NCBI GenBank assembly: GCA_964448105.1
Contig: CAYUVK010000029.1
Span: forward strand, 1-48,070
Direction: 5' to 3'
DNA from: CAVQBP01 sp964448105
Lineage (GTDB): Bacteria; Bacteroidota; Ignavibacteria; Ignavibacteriales; Ignavibacteriaceae
DNA length: 48,070 nucleotides
How positions within the stretch are numbered: the stretch's first letter is position 1; the number at the start of each line of letters is the position of its first letter. The notes beneath the pieces are model-generated. The model saw nothing but the letters and a program-made list of their open reading frames with translations, did no database searches and had not been told where the DNA came from. A program made the translations under genes and the position numbers. Shown here in pieces: positions 1-8,365 of this stretch.

Positions 1-225
1 CCGGGTACATTTGTGAGTACTACAGAATCTTCAGATTATATCTTAAACATATTAGGATTGAAAAGAAGAGCAGTGCTCAAATGGGGACCATTGGGTATGC
101 AACAATTAAGCAAAGCAAGAAAAAACCATTTTATGGTTTTAGGTTTTGCTGGAAATACTGCTCCGGATCATATAGATCATTATCAGGGCTTATACTATTT
201 TCTAAATAAATTAATGGAACTTTAA
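1..225 (+). CDS. 3' end of a gene cut by the window edge, possibly alpha/beta-hydrolase-like
   Basis: The reading frame is open from base 1 to a TAA at 223-225, so this is the C-terminal part (about 74 residues) of a longer protein whose start lies outside the window. An internal ATG or GTG could be read as a start, but the frame continues upstream without a stop. The tail contains an NHFMVLGFAGNTAPDHIDH stretch followed by a helix and the C-terminus. A final strand ending in Gly, then a loop with His, then a last helix, resembles the catalytic-His region of alpha/beta hydrolases, but I do not recognise the family with confidence. It is on the opposite strand to the next gene (NamZ, stop at 297), with about 70 AT-rich bases between the two convergent ends. 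Confidence 0.5.
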   Translation, partial: PGTFVSTTESSDYILNILGLKRRAVLKWGPLGMQQLSKARKNHFMVLGFAGNTAPDHIDHYQGLYYFLNKLMEL

Positions 226-296
226 GTAATTGTATTAATTCGTGCTAATACTTTAAAAGTAGGTTATAAAAAAAATACTTTTTTGCAATTTCTATT

Positions 297-1535
297 TTAA
301 TTATAAAGCAGATACTTAGAACGTATTTTTTTAAAATTATTCAAATCTTTTTGCCACGAAGAAATAATCTCTTCAGGAGTCTTTCCAGCATTCAGCATCA
401 AGCGAACCTCGGGTGTCCCGCAGAGTCTGTCAAAAGATTTTCCTTTCCATTCAAACTTATCGGGATGATTCTTCTTTATTTCCCAAAGTAAATAAAGTCC
501 TGCTTCAACAGGTTTGAAAATATTTCTGTTGGTTACTTTTATATAAATATCATTGCATTTTTCATTAAAATATTTAGGCGGTACGGCATTATTGGGTGTG
601 GTTACCGGAGTTGTTTGAATTACTTCGAATTTGACACCGTCAAGATTAAAATTATTCAAATCATTTGCTGCTTCTACTGCATTTAGCCACGGAGCACCTA
701 TAAATTCGAAAGGTCTATCAGTACCGCGGCCTTCTGAAACATTAGTTCCTTCAAAAATGCAGGTACCCGGATAGACAATGGCCGTTGATAAATATGACAT
801 ATTTGGAGAGGGTTTAATCCATTTTAATCCTGTTTGATCATACCAAAGAACTCTAGACCAACCTTCCATTTTTGCAATTATTAAATTACATTTTTGTCCA
901 TTGTGCAGCCATCCTTCCTGATTATACATTTGAGCCAATTCGCCAATTGTCATTCCATAAGCCGTAGGAATAGGCGCATAAGCAACAAATGATTCCATAG
1001 AATCTAAAGCAACAGGTCCATCAACATATACACCCCTGATAGGATTGGGTCGGTCTAAGACTATTATAGGAATGCCTTTTTCTGAAGCAGCTTCCATGGC
1101 AAAGCCGAGAGTCGAAATAAATGTATAAAATCTTGCTCCCACATCTTGAATGTCGAAAATAAGTATATCAATATTCTTCATCATAGCTGGAGTTGGTTTA
1201 TAGGTTTTACCATAGAGAGAGTATATTGGAATGCCTGTTATGGGATCAACAAAATTTTCAACAGCACCGGTAGTCTCAGCTCTAATCCCATGCTCAGGTC
1301 CAAATAAAGCTACAACTTCGACATCTTTATTTTCATACAGGGCGTCAACTAAATGTCTGCCGTCAGAAAGAATAGCTGTAGAATTAGTTACCACGCCAAG
1401 TTTTTTCCCTTTAATGTATTTAAAATATTTCGTGAAAAGCAAATCCGCCCCGGGTATAACTTTGGAAACATTTGAAGAAGAGAAGAGATTTACAGCCAAC
1501 AAAAGAAAGGTTACAATAATTATTACTTTTTTCAT
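297..1535 (-). CDS. namZ: Exo-beta-N-acetylmuramidase NamZ (DUF1343, GH171)
   Basis: Exported protein of about 412 residues in the NamZ family, whose studied Bacillus and Tannerella members release MurNAc from the non-reducing end of peptide-free peptidoglycan strands. Visible family hallmarks are GKKLGVVTNST, the FGPEHG loop holding the conserved Glu (E88 counted from the longest frame), DIQDVGARFYTFISTL, VLDRPNPIRG, and the C-terminal EGTNVSEGRGTDRPFE region. An N-terminal signal peptide is clear. The frame can be extended 21 bases to a start at 1556, but an AGGAG four bases upstream of the ATG at 1535 and the signal-peptide start MKKVIIIVTF favour 1535. It lies 70 bases downstream of the sodium symporter gene on the same strand, suggesting MurNAc release coupled to uptake. 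The assignment to the family is firm; the exact substrate is inferred. Confidence 0.93.
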   Translation of the reverse strand: MKKVIIIVTFLLLAVNLFSSSNVSKVIPGADLLFTKYFKYIKGKKLGVVTNSTAILSDGRHLVDALYENKDVEVVALFGPEHGIRAETTGAVENFVDPITGIPIYSLYGKTYKPTPAMMKNIDILIFDIQDVGARFYTFISTLGFAMEAASEKGIPIIVLDRPNPIRGVYVDGPVALDSMESFVAYAPIPTAYGMTIGELAQMYNQEGWLHNGQKCNLIIAKMEGWSRVLWYDQTGLKWIKPSPNMSYLSTAIVYPGTCIFEGTNVSEGRGTDRPFEFIGAPWLNAVEAANDLNNFNLDGVKFEVIQTTPVTTPNNAVPPKYFNEKCNDIYIKVTNRNIFKPVEAGLYLLWEIKKNHPDKFEWKGKSFDRLCGTPEVRLMLNAGKTPEEIISSWQKDLNNFKKIRSKYLLYN

Positions 1536-1605
1536 AACACTCCTAAATGATAACATTCTTGTTTATTTTTCCGGATTCATGGTTTCTGTTTTGCAGATAA
1601 AATAT

Positions 1606-3072
1606 TTATGAATAATTCTTTTCTTTTGACAGTAGTGATAATACCTTTGCGACGAATAAGGCAGCTAAAACACCAACAAGTGTAAACCAGGTCCAGGCGA
1701 CTAATTTTAGAGATATGACTGTAATCATTATAAATATCCCGGCGACAAATCCTGCAAGTGCATCTTCTTGTGTAGCTTTCTTAATAAAAATTCCGGTTAA
1801 AAAAGTTCCCAGCAATCCACCATATGTAAAGGAAGCGATACTCAAGGCGATTTCCACAACCGAACGGGGAGAAGCCATGAAAAAGAAAGCTGACAAAGTA
1901 AGAAAAACAGCCCAAATTATTGTAAATATTCTTGAGACTTGCAATTGTTTCTTCTCATCATTTGATTTTCCGAAAAACGGGATATAAAGGTCCATCATGG
2001 TTGAAGAGGAAAGCGAACTTATTGACCCGGCAAGTGTAGATAATGCAGCCGCAAATAATCCGGCTATAATAATTCCGGTAACTCCTGGAGGTAATACATC
2101 AATAATAAATTTCGGAAATACTTCATCCGGTTTTGAAATCCCAATTCGAGCAAAGTCTAAAGTTCCATAGTAAGCATAAAGCATAATTCCCACGAGAAGA
2201 AAAATAGCAAATTGAATTATAACAATTATGCCGCTCCCGATAACGGCTTTTTTGCTCTCTTTAAGTTCTTTTGTTGTTAATAATCTTTGAACTATCAGCT
2301 GATCGGTTCCGTGTGAAGCCATTGACAGAAAAGCCCCTCCAATAAGTCCTCCTATCAAGGTATAGGGTTGGGAAAAGAACCCTGCAATTCCATCATTAAA
2401 ACCGAAATTGAATATTTGAAATTTATTTCCGATGGAAGCTGCACTTATTACCGAACTCCATCCCCCAGGTAAAATATTTAGTAAATAAATTGCTGCAATT
2501 ATAGCTCCTCCCAAATAAATAAACATTTGAATGACGTCTACCCAAATTACACCTTTAACTCCTCCGGTATAAGTATATATTAAAGCAACGGCAGCAATAA
2601 TTATTATTGCAGTTGCTTCATTTATATTGATCATTAAGTAAAGAGGAATTGCAGTTGCGGCTAATCTTACTCCGTCTGCGGCAGTTCTAGTAAATAAAAA
2701 TACTATTGAAGCAAATGAACGTGTTTTTCCTCCAAATCTTGTTTCTAAATATGTGTAAGCAGTTTTCAAATCCCCTTTATAATATGCAGGTAAGAAAACA
2801 GTGGCCACAACTATTCTTCCTAAAAGGTAACCAAATGTTACCTGTAAAAAATTAAGGTTTGCGATATAAGCGAGTCCCGGTATAGAAATAAAAGTTAAAG
2901 TACTCGTTTCGGCTGCAACTATTGAAAAACAAACAGCCCACCACGGAACAACTTTAGAACCTAAAAAATAATCCTTAACCGATCTTTGTTTCCCCCCGGA
3001 AATAATACCGAATAGAGCAATTCCAATCAGGTAAGCAGCAATAATTATATAATCAATAGTATGATCGTTCAA
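1606..3072 (-). CDS. Sodium:solute symporter (SSS family), candidate MurNAc/amino-sugar transporter
   Basis: Inner-membrane protein of 488 residues made almost entirely of hydrophobic segments, consistent with the 13-14 helices of the SSS/SGLT family. Family features are the N-terminal DYIIIAAYLIGIALFG helix, the FLGSKVVPWWAVCFSIVAAETST segment typical of this family (read here as its first substrate/ion region), and a GGVKGVIWVDVIQMFIYLGG motif near residue 180. The C-terminus is short and polar. It is transcribed ahead of namZ (70-base gap) and behind a VanX-type dipeptidase (122-base gap). In Tannerella an SSS-type permease has been described as a MurNAc transporter (MurT). By context this protein could import MurNAc or another murein fragment, but related symporters carry sialic acid, sugars or amino acids, so the substrate is inferred only. 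Confidence 0.9.
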   Translation of the reverse strand: MNDHTIDYIIIAAYLIGIALFGIISGGKQRSVKDYFLGSKVVPWWAVCFSIVAAETSTLTFISIPGLAYIANLNFLQVTFGYLLGRIVVATVFLPAYYKGDLKTAYTYLETRFGGKTRSFASIVFLFTRTAADGVRLAATAIPLYLMININEATAIIIIAAVALIYTYTGGVKGVIWVDVIQMFIYLGGAIIAAIYLLNILPGGWSSVISAASIGNKFQIFNFGFNDGIAGFFSQPYTLIGGLIGGAFLSMASHGTDQLIVQRLLTTKELKESKKAVIGSGIIVIIQFAIFLLVGIMLYAYYGTLDFARIGISKPDEVFPKFIIDVLPPGVTGIIIAGLFAAALSTLAGSISSLSSSTMMDLYIPFFGKSNDEKKQLQVSRIFTIIWAVFLTLSAFFFMASPRSVVEIALSIASFTYGGLLGTFLTGIFIKKATQEDALAGFVAGIFIMITVISLKLVAWTWFTLVGVLAALFVAKVLSLLSKEKNYS

Positions 3073-3194
3073 ATAATTTCTCTATCAGTTTTTAGATGCC
3101 TAACTTGCATATTAAAAAAACAAATTCAAACTAAGCCCCAATAAATAAATTCAGAATCTCAAAAATTCTTTAAAGTAATTTATGAACGTCTTTT

Positions 3195-3863
3195 CTATCT
3201 TATATCCTTAAATGGAATATTTTCAATACGATAAGATTTCCAACCTTTAAAATCAAAATGCCACCATTCAAATTTTAATACTTCAAAACCATTGTTTTCC
3301 ATTTTACTTCTTAGCAAATCTCGCAGCCTTCGTTGTTCATCATTACCACCTTTATAATCAGAATACGAACGTTCACTCATTTCATCATATTCACTTGGCA
3401 TTTTGACTTCTTTTCCGGAGGCAAGCCCATATAAACTTACATCTACTGCACATCCCCGGTTATGCCTGGAACCAACCTTTGGATTAGCCACAAATTGTTT
3501 TTTATCTTTTGGAGTCATATCCCAAAATGTTTTAGTTACACTCCATGGACGATACCCGTCAAATATAACAAGAGCATATCCAAGCGGTCTTAATTCTTTA
3601 TTAACTTTAACCAGGGCTTGGGCAGCGGGCCGTTGCAAGAAAGCTCTTGCTTCTTTATAAACGGGTCTGCCCAAAAAATTATTATTTGTTGCGTACCTTA
3701 TATCCAGGTGAAAAGTAGTATCCAATTTAACCAGTTCGACTAAATTTGTTTCTTTAAATGAACCTTTTTCTTCCGGTGGTTTGTCTGTACAACTATTTAA
3801 GAATAAAAATAAAATTGCTACAAGTGTCCAGAAAATATTTTTTCTGATTATGTAGATTTTCAT
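3195..3863 (-). CDS. VanX-type D-alanyl-D-alanine dipeptidase lipoprotein (copy 1)
   Basis: Zinc D,D-dipeptidase of the M15D family, 222 residues. The catalytic pattern is complete: a GYRP arginine (R105), SRHNRGCAVD giving H134 and D141 as zinc ligands, and EWWHFD giving E199 (general base) and H202 (zinc ligand). The N-terminus is a signal sequence ending in a lipobox (FLNSC, C25), so it should be a periplasmic or surface lipoprotein, unlike the cytoplasmic VanX of vancomycin-resistant bacteria. That location and the neighbouring muramidase and symporter fit hydrolysis of D-Ala-D-Ala or related dipeptides from cell walls as nutrients rather than drug resistance. A very similar second copy of the same length is at 36150-36818. 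Start chosen at the ATG giving the signal peptide. Confidence 0.92.
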   Translation of the reverse strand: MKIYIIRKNIFWTLVAILFLFLNSCTDKPPEEKGSFKETNLVELVKLDTTFHLDIRYATNNNFLGRPVYKEARAFLQRPAAQALVKVNKELRPLGYALVIFDGYRPWSVTKTFWDMTPKDKKQFVANPKVGSRHNRGCAVDVSLYGLASGKEVKMPSEYDEMSERSYSDYKGGNDEQRRLRDLLRSKMENNGFEVLKFEWWHFDFKGWKSYRIENIPFKDIR

Positions 3864-3997
3864 TTGTAAATCAGTAATTGATAAAAAGTTTATAATTTTA
3901 ATTTAATAAAAAACTATATCTTTTCTTTTGAAGTTTTGATATGACTTTGTATTAAACAACCTAAAATCACTTTCCAAATCCTGATTATTAAAATTAA

Positions 3998-4774
3998 TTA
4001 AGGAAGATCCCATTGAGACTTAAACCTATCATATTCTATTTTTGGAAGTTGAACCAAAACAGGAAATGAATCAATATTTAGCCAATGTAAAATTTTAATT
4101 AGATTTTCTTCTTTCATTGCGGAACATCCTGATGTTGGTATTCCCTCATCTTCCCAAATATGGAGGAAGATGCATGAACCGCCTCCCTTTAAACGCGGCG
4201 TACTGTTATTTTCAACAAATATCCCCCATTCATATTCATTATCACTTAATCGCATTATTTCAGAGCTTTTCCAGTCTCTATCTTTAACATTGCGATCATC
4301 AATAATTGTATTATAATATATGGAATTTGTATCATCCACACATTCACTACATGAATCAACCTGCAGATACGGCATATTTAGCCACTTAACACTATCTGAA
4401 GATGCATACCCAAATATTTTACTTAGCCGGAAGATTCCCGCCGGTGCTTTGCCGTCACCTTCATGTTTAACAGGGCCGTTATTCAAAACTTTTCCATGAA
4501 GACCTCTTCCCCATGCCAATCCCATCCGGCCAACAGTTACTGGAAAAATATCTCCAACTTTTTCCCATTTTTCGTTAAGTTTATATCTATTATATCTATA
4601 TAAAATTCCAGTAGAATCATCCCAATCTCTAGTTATTATTACTATCATTTGGGTTGAAACTGCTAACGGATAAATGCCCGGAGCAGCACCTGCTGAATCC
4701 AAATTGACTGGATATGAGACAGAAAATGTCATTATCAAAAAGAATTGTAAAAGATAAAATATTTTTCTTCTCAT
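3998..4774 (-). CDS. L,D-transpeptidase-like (YkuD-fold, COG3786-type) exported protein
   Basis: Exported protein of 258 residues with an N-terminal hydrophobic signal. The C-terminal half has the YkuD catalytic arrangement: H205 in CIFLHIW and S215-G-C217 in the TSGCSAM motif, with the catalytic Cys at 217. The upstream FPVTVGRMGLAWGRGLH and EGDGKAPAGIFRLSKIFGYA stretches are typical of the COG3786 branch. Members of the fold cross-link peptidoglycan through L,D bonds, attach proteins, or cleave or exchange murein peptides. This is the first gene of the minus-strand run LDT-VanX-symporter-NamZ, 134 bases upstream of vanX, and is divergent from the NagB-like gene. Whether it builds wall or helps to dismantle it cannot be told from sequence. 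Four cysteines at 142, 145, 201 and 217 include a CSEC pair unusual for the family. Confidence 0.85.
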   Translation of the reverse strand: MRRKIFYLLQFFLIMTFSVSYPVNLDSAGAAPGIYPLAVSTQMIVIITRDWDDSTGILYRYNRYKLNEKWEKVGDIFPVTVGRMGLAWGRGLHGKVLNNGPVKHEGDGKAPAGIFRLSKIFGYASSDSVKWLNMPYLQVDSCSECVDDTNSIYYNTIIDDRNVKDRDWKSSEIMRLSDNEYEWGIFVENNSTPRLKGGGSCIFLHIWEDEGIPTSGCSAMKEENLIKILHWLNIDSFPVLVQLPKIEYDRFKSQWDLP

Positions 4775-4901
4775 AATCTGAAAAAACTTTTTCTTAAAAA
4801 TTATGTGAGAATAAGAACTGAAAACCGGATGAATCCCAAATTATATATTATTTCATATAAAAATAATAAATTTACTTATATATTATTTAGAAATTCGAAT
4901 T

Positions 4902-7256
4902 ATGGAAAAAAGTAAAATAACTGAATTATCAAAAGTAGAAAAAACATATTTACAAAACTCAGGTAGAGAATTGATTTACTCTCCTACAGAGAAAATTGGG
5001 ATTGTACAGGTTAAAAGTTTCCCTGAATTAGGGAAATTAACCGCTTTGAGATTTTTGGAATGGGCATTAGGAAATCCCGGCGGTGTTATATCATTACCCA
5101 CCGGCAAAACGCCTGAGCATTTTATTAAATGGGTTACTTATTATTTAAATAATTGGAATAAAAAAGAAGTAAAAGAATATTTATCCAAATCCGGGATTAA
5201 TATATCTTCAAAGCCTGATATGAAAAGTCTGTATTTTGTACAGATAGATGAATTCTACCCGATTGATTCATTTCAGCATAACAGCTTTTACTATTATATA
5301 CAGCAATTTTATTTTCAGAATTTTAAATTAGATCCTTCCAAAGCACAATTAATAAATGTCAACAAGATACTTACAGCAGAAAATTTACCTATTGACCAGA
5401 TATTTCCTGATAAATGTGTCGATTTATCGCTTCGCTATAGATATGCCAAAACTAGACAGGAACGACGACAAAAAGAAACAATTGAATTAGTAGATGAATT
5501 CTGTACAAATTATGAACGAAAAATTCGGGAACGGGGAGGGATAGGATTTTTCCTCGGCGGCATTGGACCGGATGGGCATATTGGATTTAACATAAAAGGG
5601 AGTAATCATTTTTCCACTACACGTTTAACCGAAACTAACTATGAAACTCAGGCTGCTGCTTCAACTGACCTCGGTGGTATTGAAATAGCAAGGAACAGGC
5701 TTGTAATTACAATTGGTTTGAATACAATTACATATAACAAAAATGCTACTGCAATAATAATTGCATCCGGCGAAGCAAAGGCTAACATTTTAAGAGACTC
5801 AATCGAAAATTCTCAGAGTAACAAATATCCTGCAACAATTCTCCAAAAGTTACCAAGTGCCCGCTTCTATCTTACAGACGGAGCAGCATTAAGATTAAAA
5901 GAGAGAAGACTAAGAGATATAAAAAAGGAAGAATCCCTATCTAAATTATCAATTGAGCGTGCAATGATAAATCTTGCTGTAGAAAGGCAAAAAGAAGTAT
6001 TGAAGTTAAATGAGGAAGATTATAAAAATGATGTGTTCGGGAAATATATTTTAACGAAAACAGGATTATCGGCCGATAAAATCAATGAGCAAATTCATGA
6101 TTCAGTATTGGAAAGATTTAACCGGGGAATTGAACCTTTAGAAAACCAGAGAATACTTCATACCGGTCCTCATCACGATGATATAATGTTGGGATATTTA
6201 CCTTATATTGTTCATCTTGTTCGCACTCCAACAAACCAGCATCATTTTTCAGTTTTAACTAGCGGCTTTACTGCAGTAACAAATTCATATATGCTGGAAA
6301 TTATGGAAAATCTTAAGCAGCATTTCTATAATCAAGATTTTATTTCCCGGTTAAAAACAAAATATTTTGAAGTGTCATTTGATGAAGGTAAGAACCGGGA
6401 TGTAAACCTGTATCTTGATGGAATTGCTGCCAAAAATAATATTTTTAAAAATGAAGCCCAGGCCAGAAGAACTCTTAGAAACTTAATAGAAATTTATGGT
6501 AAAACTGATATCGCTTTTTTAAATGATAAAATAAACGAGTTAATAAACTATTTTCAAACACAATACCCCGGAAAGAAAGACATGCCGGAAGTTCAAAAAC
6601 TTAAAGGAATGCTTAGGGAATGGGAAGAGGAAATCCTTTGGGCACATTTAGGTTTCAATAGTGATGGGGTTTCACATTTACGCCTTGGCTTTTATCAAGG
6701 CGACATATTTACGGAAAACCCGGAAATCAACCGGGACGTTATGCCTGTTTTAAATCTCTTCAGAAAATTTAAACCTACGATTATTACAGTTGCTCTTGAT
6801 CCGGAAGGGAGCGGTCCTGATACTCATTATAAGGTTCTCCAGACAATAACAGAAGCTCTTCGTTTATATGGTAATGAAACGGACATTTCAAAACTGCGTA
6901 TCTGGGGATATAGAAATGTATGGTACCGTTTTCATCCGGCCGAAGCAAATATTTATATCCCGGTGAGTTTAAATAGCTTTGCACTTATTGAAAATCTATT
7001 TATGAATAGTTACGGTTCGCAAAAAAATGCAAGCTTCCCAAGTTGGGAACTTGACGGACCTTTTTCATCCCTTTCACAAAAATTATTGGCAGAGCAATAT
7101 CGTACAATAAGATTATGTCTTGGAAAGAATTTTTTCATTAAACATGAAATTCCCCGTGTTAGAGCGGCACATGGTATGGTTTATCTTAAAGAACTGGCAA
7201 TTGATGAATTTTATACAAAATCAATTGAATTGAAGAAGTTGACTGAGAATTATTAA
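4902..7256 (+). CDS. NagB-like sugar-phosphate isomerase domain fused to a PIG-L/LmbE deacetylase-like domain
   Basis: Cytoplasmic protein of 784 residues with no signal peptide. Residues about 25-335 are a glucosamine-6-phosphate deaminase-like (NagB/RpiA fold) domain: ISLPTGKTPEHF phosphate loop, QIDEFYPID with the catalytic-type D116, and GGIGPDGHIGFN with D224 and H226. The Glu that follows FN in true NagB enzymes (E148 in E. coli) is replaced by Ile231, so deaminase activity is uncertain. Residues about 410-784 form a PIG-L/LmbE domain: GPHHDDIMLGY (H424, D426, D427) where the family has HPDD, and a DPEGSGPDTHYKV segment with H642, separated by a long insertion. NagB-PIG-L fusions are known in Bacteroidota. 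In this context it could process GlcN6P or a deacetylated relative. It is divergent from the LDT gene and has no clear ribosome binding site. Confidence 0.85.
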   Translation: MEKSKITELSKVEKTYLQNSGRELIYSPTEKIGIVQVKSFPELGKLTALRFLEWALGNPGGVISLPTGKTPEHFIKWVTYYLNNWNKKEVKEYLSKSGINISSKPDMKSLYFVQIDEFYPIDSFQHNSFYYYIQQFYFQNFKLDPSKAQLINVNKILTAENLPIDQIFPDKCVDLSLRYRYAKTRQERRQKETIELVDEFCTNYERKIRERGGIGFFLGGIGPDGHIGFNIKGSNHFSTTRLTETNYETQAAASTDLGGIEIARNRLVITIGLNTITYNKNATAIIIASGEAKANILRDSIENSQSNKYPATILQKLPSARFYLTDGAALRLKERRLRDIKKEESLSKLSIERAMINLAVERQKEVLKLNEEDYKNDVFGKYILTKTGLSADKINEQIHDSVLERFNRGIEPLENQRILHTGPHHDDIMLGYLPYIVHLVRTPTNQHHFSVLTSGFTAVTNSYMLEIMENLKQHFYNQDFISRLKTKYFEVSFDEGKNRDVNLYLDGIAAKNNIFKNEAQARRTLRNLIEIYGKTDIAFLNDKINELINYFQTQYPGKKDMPEVQKLKGMLREWEEEILWAHLGFNSDGVSHLRLGFYQGDIFTENPEINRDVMPVLNLFRKFKPTIITVALDPEGSGPDTHYKVLQTITEALRLYGNETDISKLRIWGYRNVWYRFHPAEANIYIPVSLNSFALIENLFMNSYGSQKNASFPSWELDGPFSSLSQKLLAEQYRTIRLCLGKNFFIKHEIPRVRAAHGMVYLKELAIDEFYTKSIELKKLTENY

Positions 7257-7310
7257 TGATATTTGTATTAAAAATTTTTTAATTATAAAAATGAAATTTA
7301 AACTAAAATT

Positions 7311-8363
7311 TCATACTTCGTTTATTACAGATATCATTGCCAGGTAATTTTCATCAGGAATGTATTCAGGAATACTGTTCCCTGAACCCAAGGCATATCC
7401 CCCCTGACTTAAACCTTTTTCCAGCATGGCTATTGACCGTTGGATAATTTCGACAGGTGTCCTTCTAGCAAGGAAATCTATATCAATACCCCCAAGGATG
7501 GCGATACGCTTACCCCAGTATTCAAAAGCTTTTTCCACTGGAGTAATTTGATCTTCAAACGAATGTTTTGCATCATATTTCATGTCATCAATAATATCAT
7601 CCATAACATCTTTAAGTTGACCGCATGAATGAAGGATGGCTGATTTTCCTGCGCTATGAATAGCCTCAACAATTTTTTTATGCCAGGGAAAAACCCACCG
7701 TTTCAACATTTCAGGTGAAAGAATGGTTTGATTTTTAAATCCCCAATCATCATTGACAATACAGGCACCTATAGTATCAATTGGAGCAACTATTTCATAA
7801 AAACGTAGTAATCTTGAACCAACCGAATCAAATACATCTTTTGTTAAAGTCTCGTCCACCAAACACATAATACATAAATTTTCAAATCCAACCAGATCGA
7901 TTACATTTTCTAGTAATCCACCATTACCGCTGGCAATTAATTTCATTCCATCGGGTAATTCGCTGCGTAAATCATAATAAATATCATAATCACCTTTTTC
8001 CGGGTCAGGCCATTTATATTTTTCATAGCTTGCACGATCATTAATTAAATTTCCTGCATTTAATGAACGGCTCTCTTTTTTTTCACTTGTTCCTTTGGGG
8101 AAACTTAATGTGTTTGTTCTCCACGCTGAAATAGTTGTATAATCATAACCTGCATTTATAAACGATTTTATAAGTCTTCTAAATGGCGCTATTCTGGATG
8201 ATGTATCTTCATAATATTCACCGGTCAGTTTACCAATGATTCTATTATTGATACCAAACTCAAACAAAGTCGGTCTTTCCGGTTTCATACCTTTTAGTAT
8301 CAATAATAAATTATAAAAATCCGGTTCGAAGTTTTCGGATCGTTTATAAATAATATCTTCCAT
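7311..8363 (-). CDS. Uroporphyrinogen-decarboxylase-like (URO-D/MtaA superfamily) protein
   Basis: Soluble protein of 350 residues with the URO-D barrel pattern: a GG-IDIDFLAR C-terminal segment, YALGSGNSIPEYIPDENY near the end (the family's typical final loop), and HSCGQL with H245 and C247, which resembles the zinc-binding H-x-C of corrinoid-dependent methyltransferases of the MtaA/CmuA type. It is not a heme-pathway HemE: the HemE N-terminal signature is missing and its neighbours are wall-degradation genes. It starts two bases after the stop of the amidase-NamZ gene, so translation is likely coupled. Paralogues of this kind are frequent near sugar-degradation genes in several phyla without an assigned reaction. 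A methyl transfer or decarboxylation on a sugar-derived acid is a guess only. Confidence 0.82.
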   Translation of the reverse strand: MEDIIYKRSENFEPDFYNLLLILKGMKPERPTLFEFGINNRIIGKLTGEYYEDTSSRIAPFRRLIKSFINAGYDYTTISAWRTNTLSFPKGTSEKKESRSLNAGNLINDRASYEKYKWPDPEKGDYDIYYDLRSELPDGMKLIASGNGGLLENVIDLVGFENLCIMCLVDETLTKDVFDSVGSRLLRFYEIVAPIDTIGACIVNDDWGFKNQTILSPEMLKRWVFPWHKKIVEAIHSAGKSAILHSCGQLKDVMDDIIDDMKYDAKHSFEDQITPVEKAFEYWGKRIAILGGIDIDFLARRTPVEIIQRSIAMLEKGLSQGGYALGSGNSIPEYIPDENYLAMISVINEV

Positions 8364-8365
8364 AA

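Noticed and set aside
1231..1611. Long open frame antisense to namZ
   Set aside because: It lies opposite a gene with clear protein conservation, has no recognisable product and no ribosome binding site; it is a by-product of codon use. The same holds for other antisense frames, for example 30029-30382 and 42657-43013.
3195..3863. VanX as vancomycin resistance
   Set aside because: There is no vanH, vanA or vanRS nearby, and the protein is a lipoprotein next to muramidase and transporter genes, so a nutrient-scavenging dipeptidase fits better.
7311..8363. HemE of heme biosynthesis
   Set aside because: It lacks the HemE N-terminal signature, has an H-x-C motif of the methyltransferase-like branch, and no other heme genes are present.
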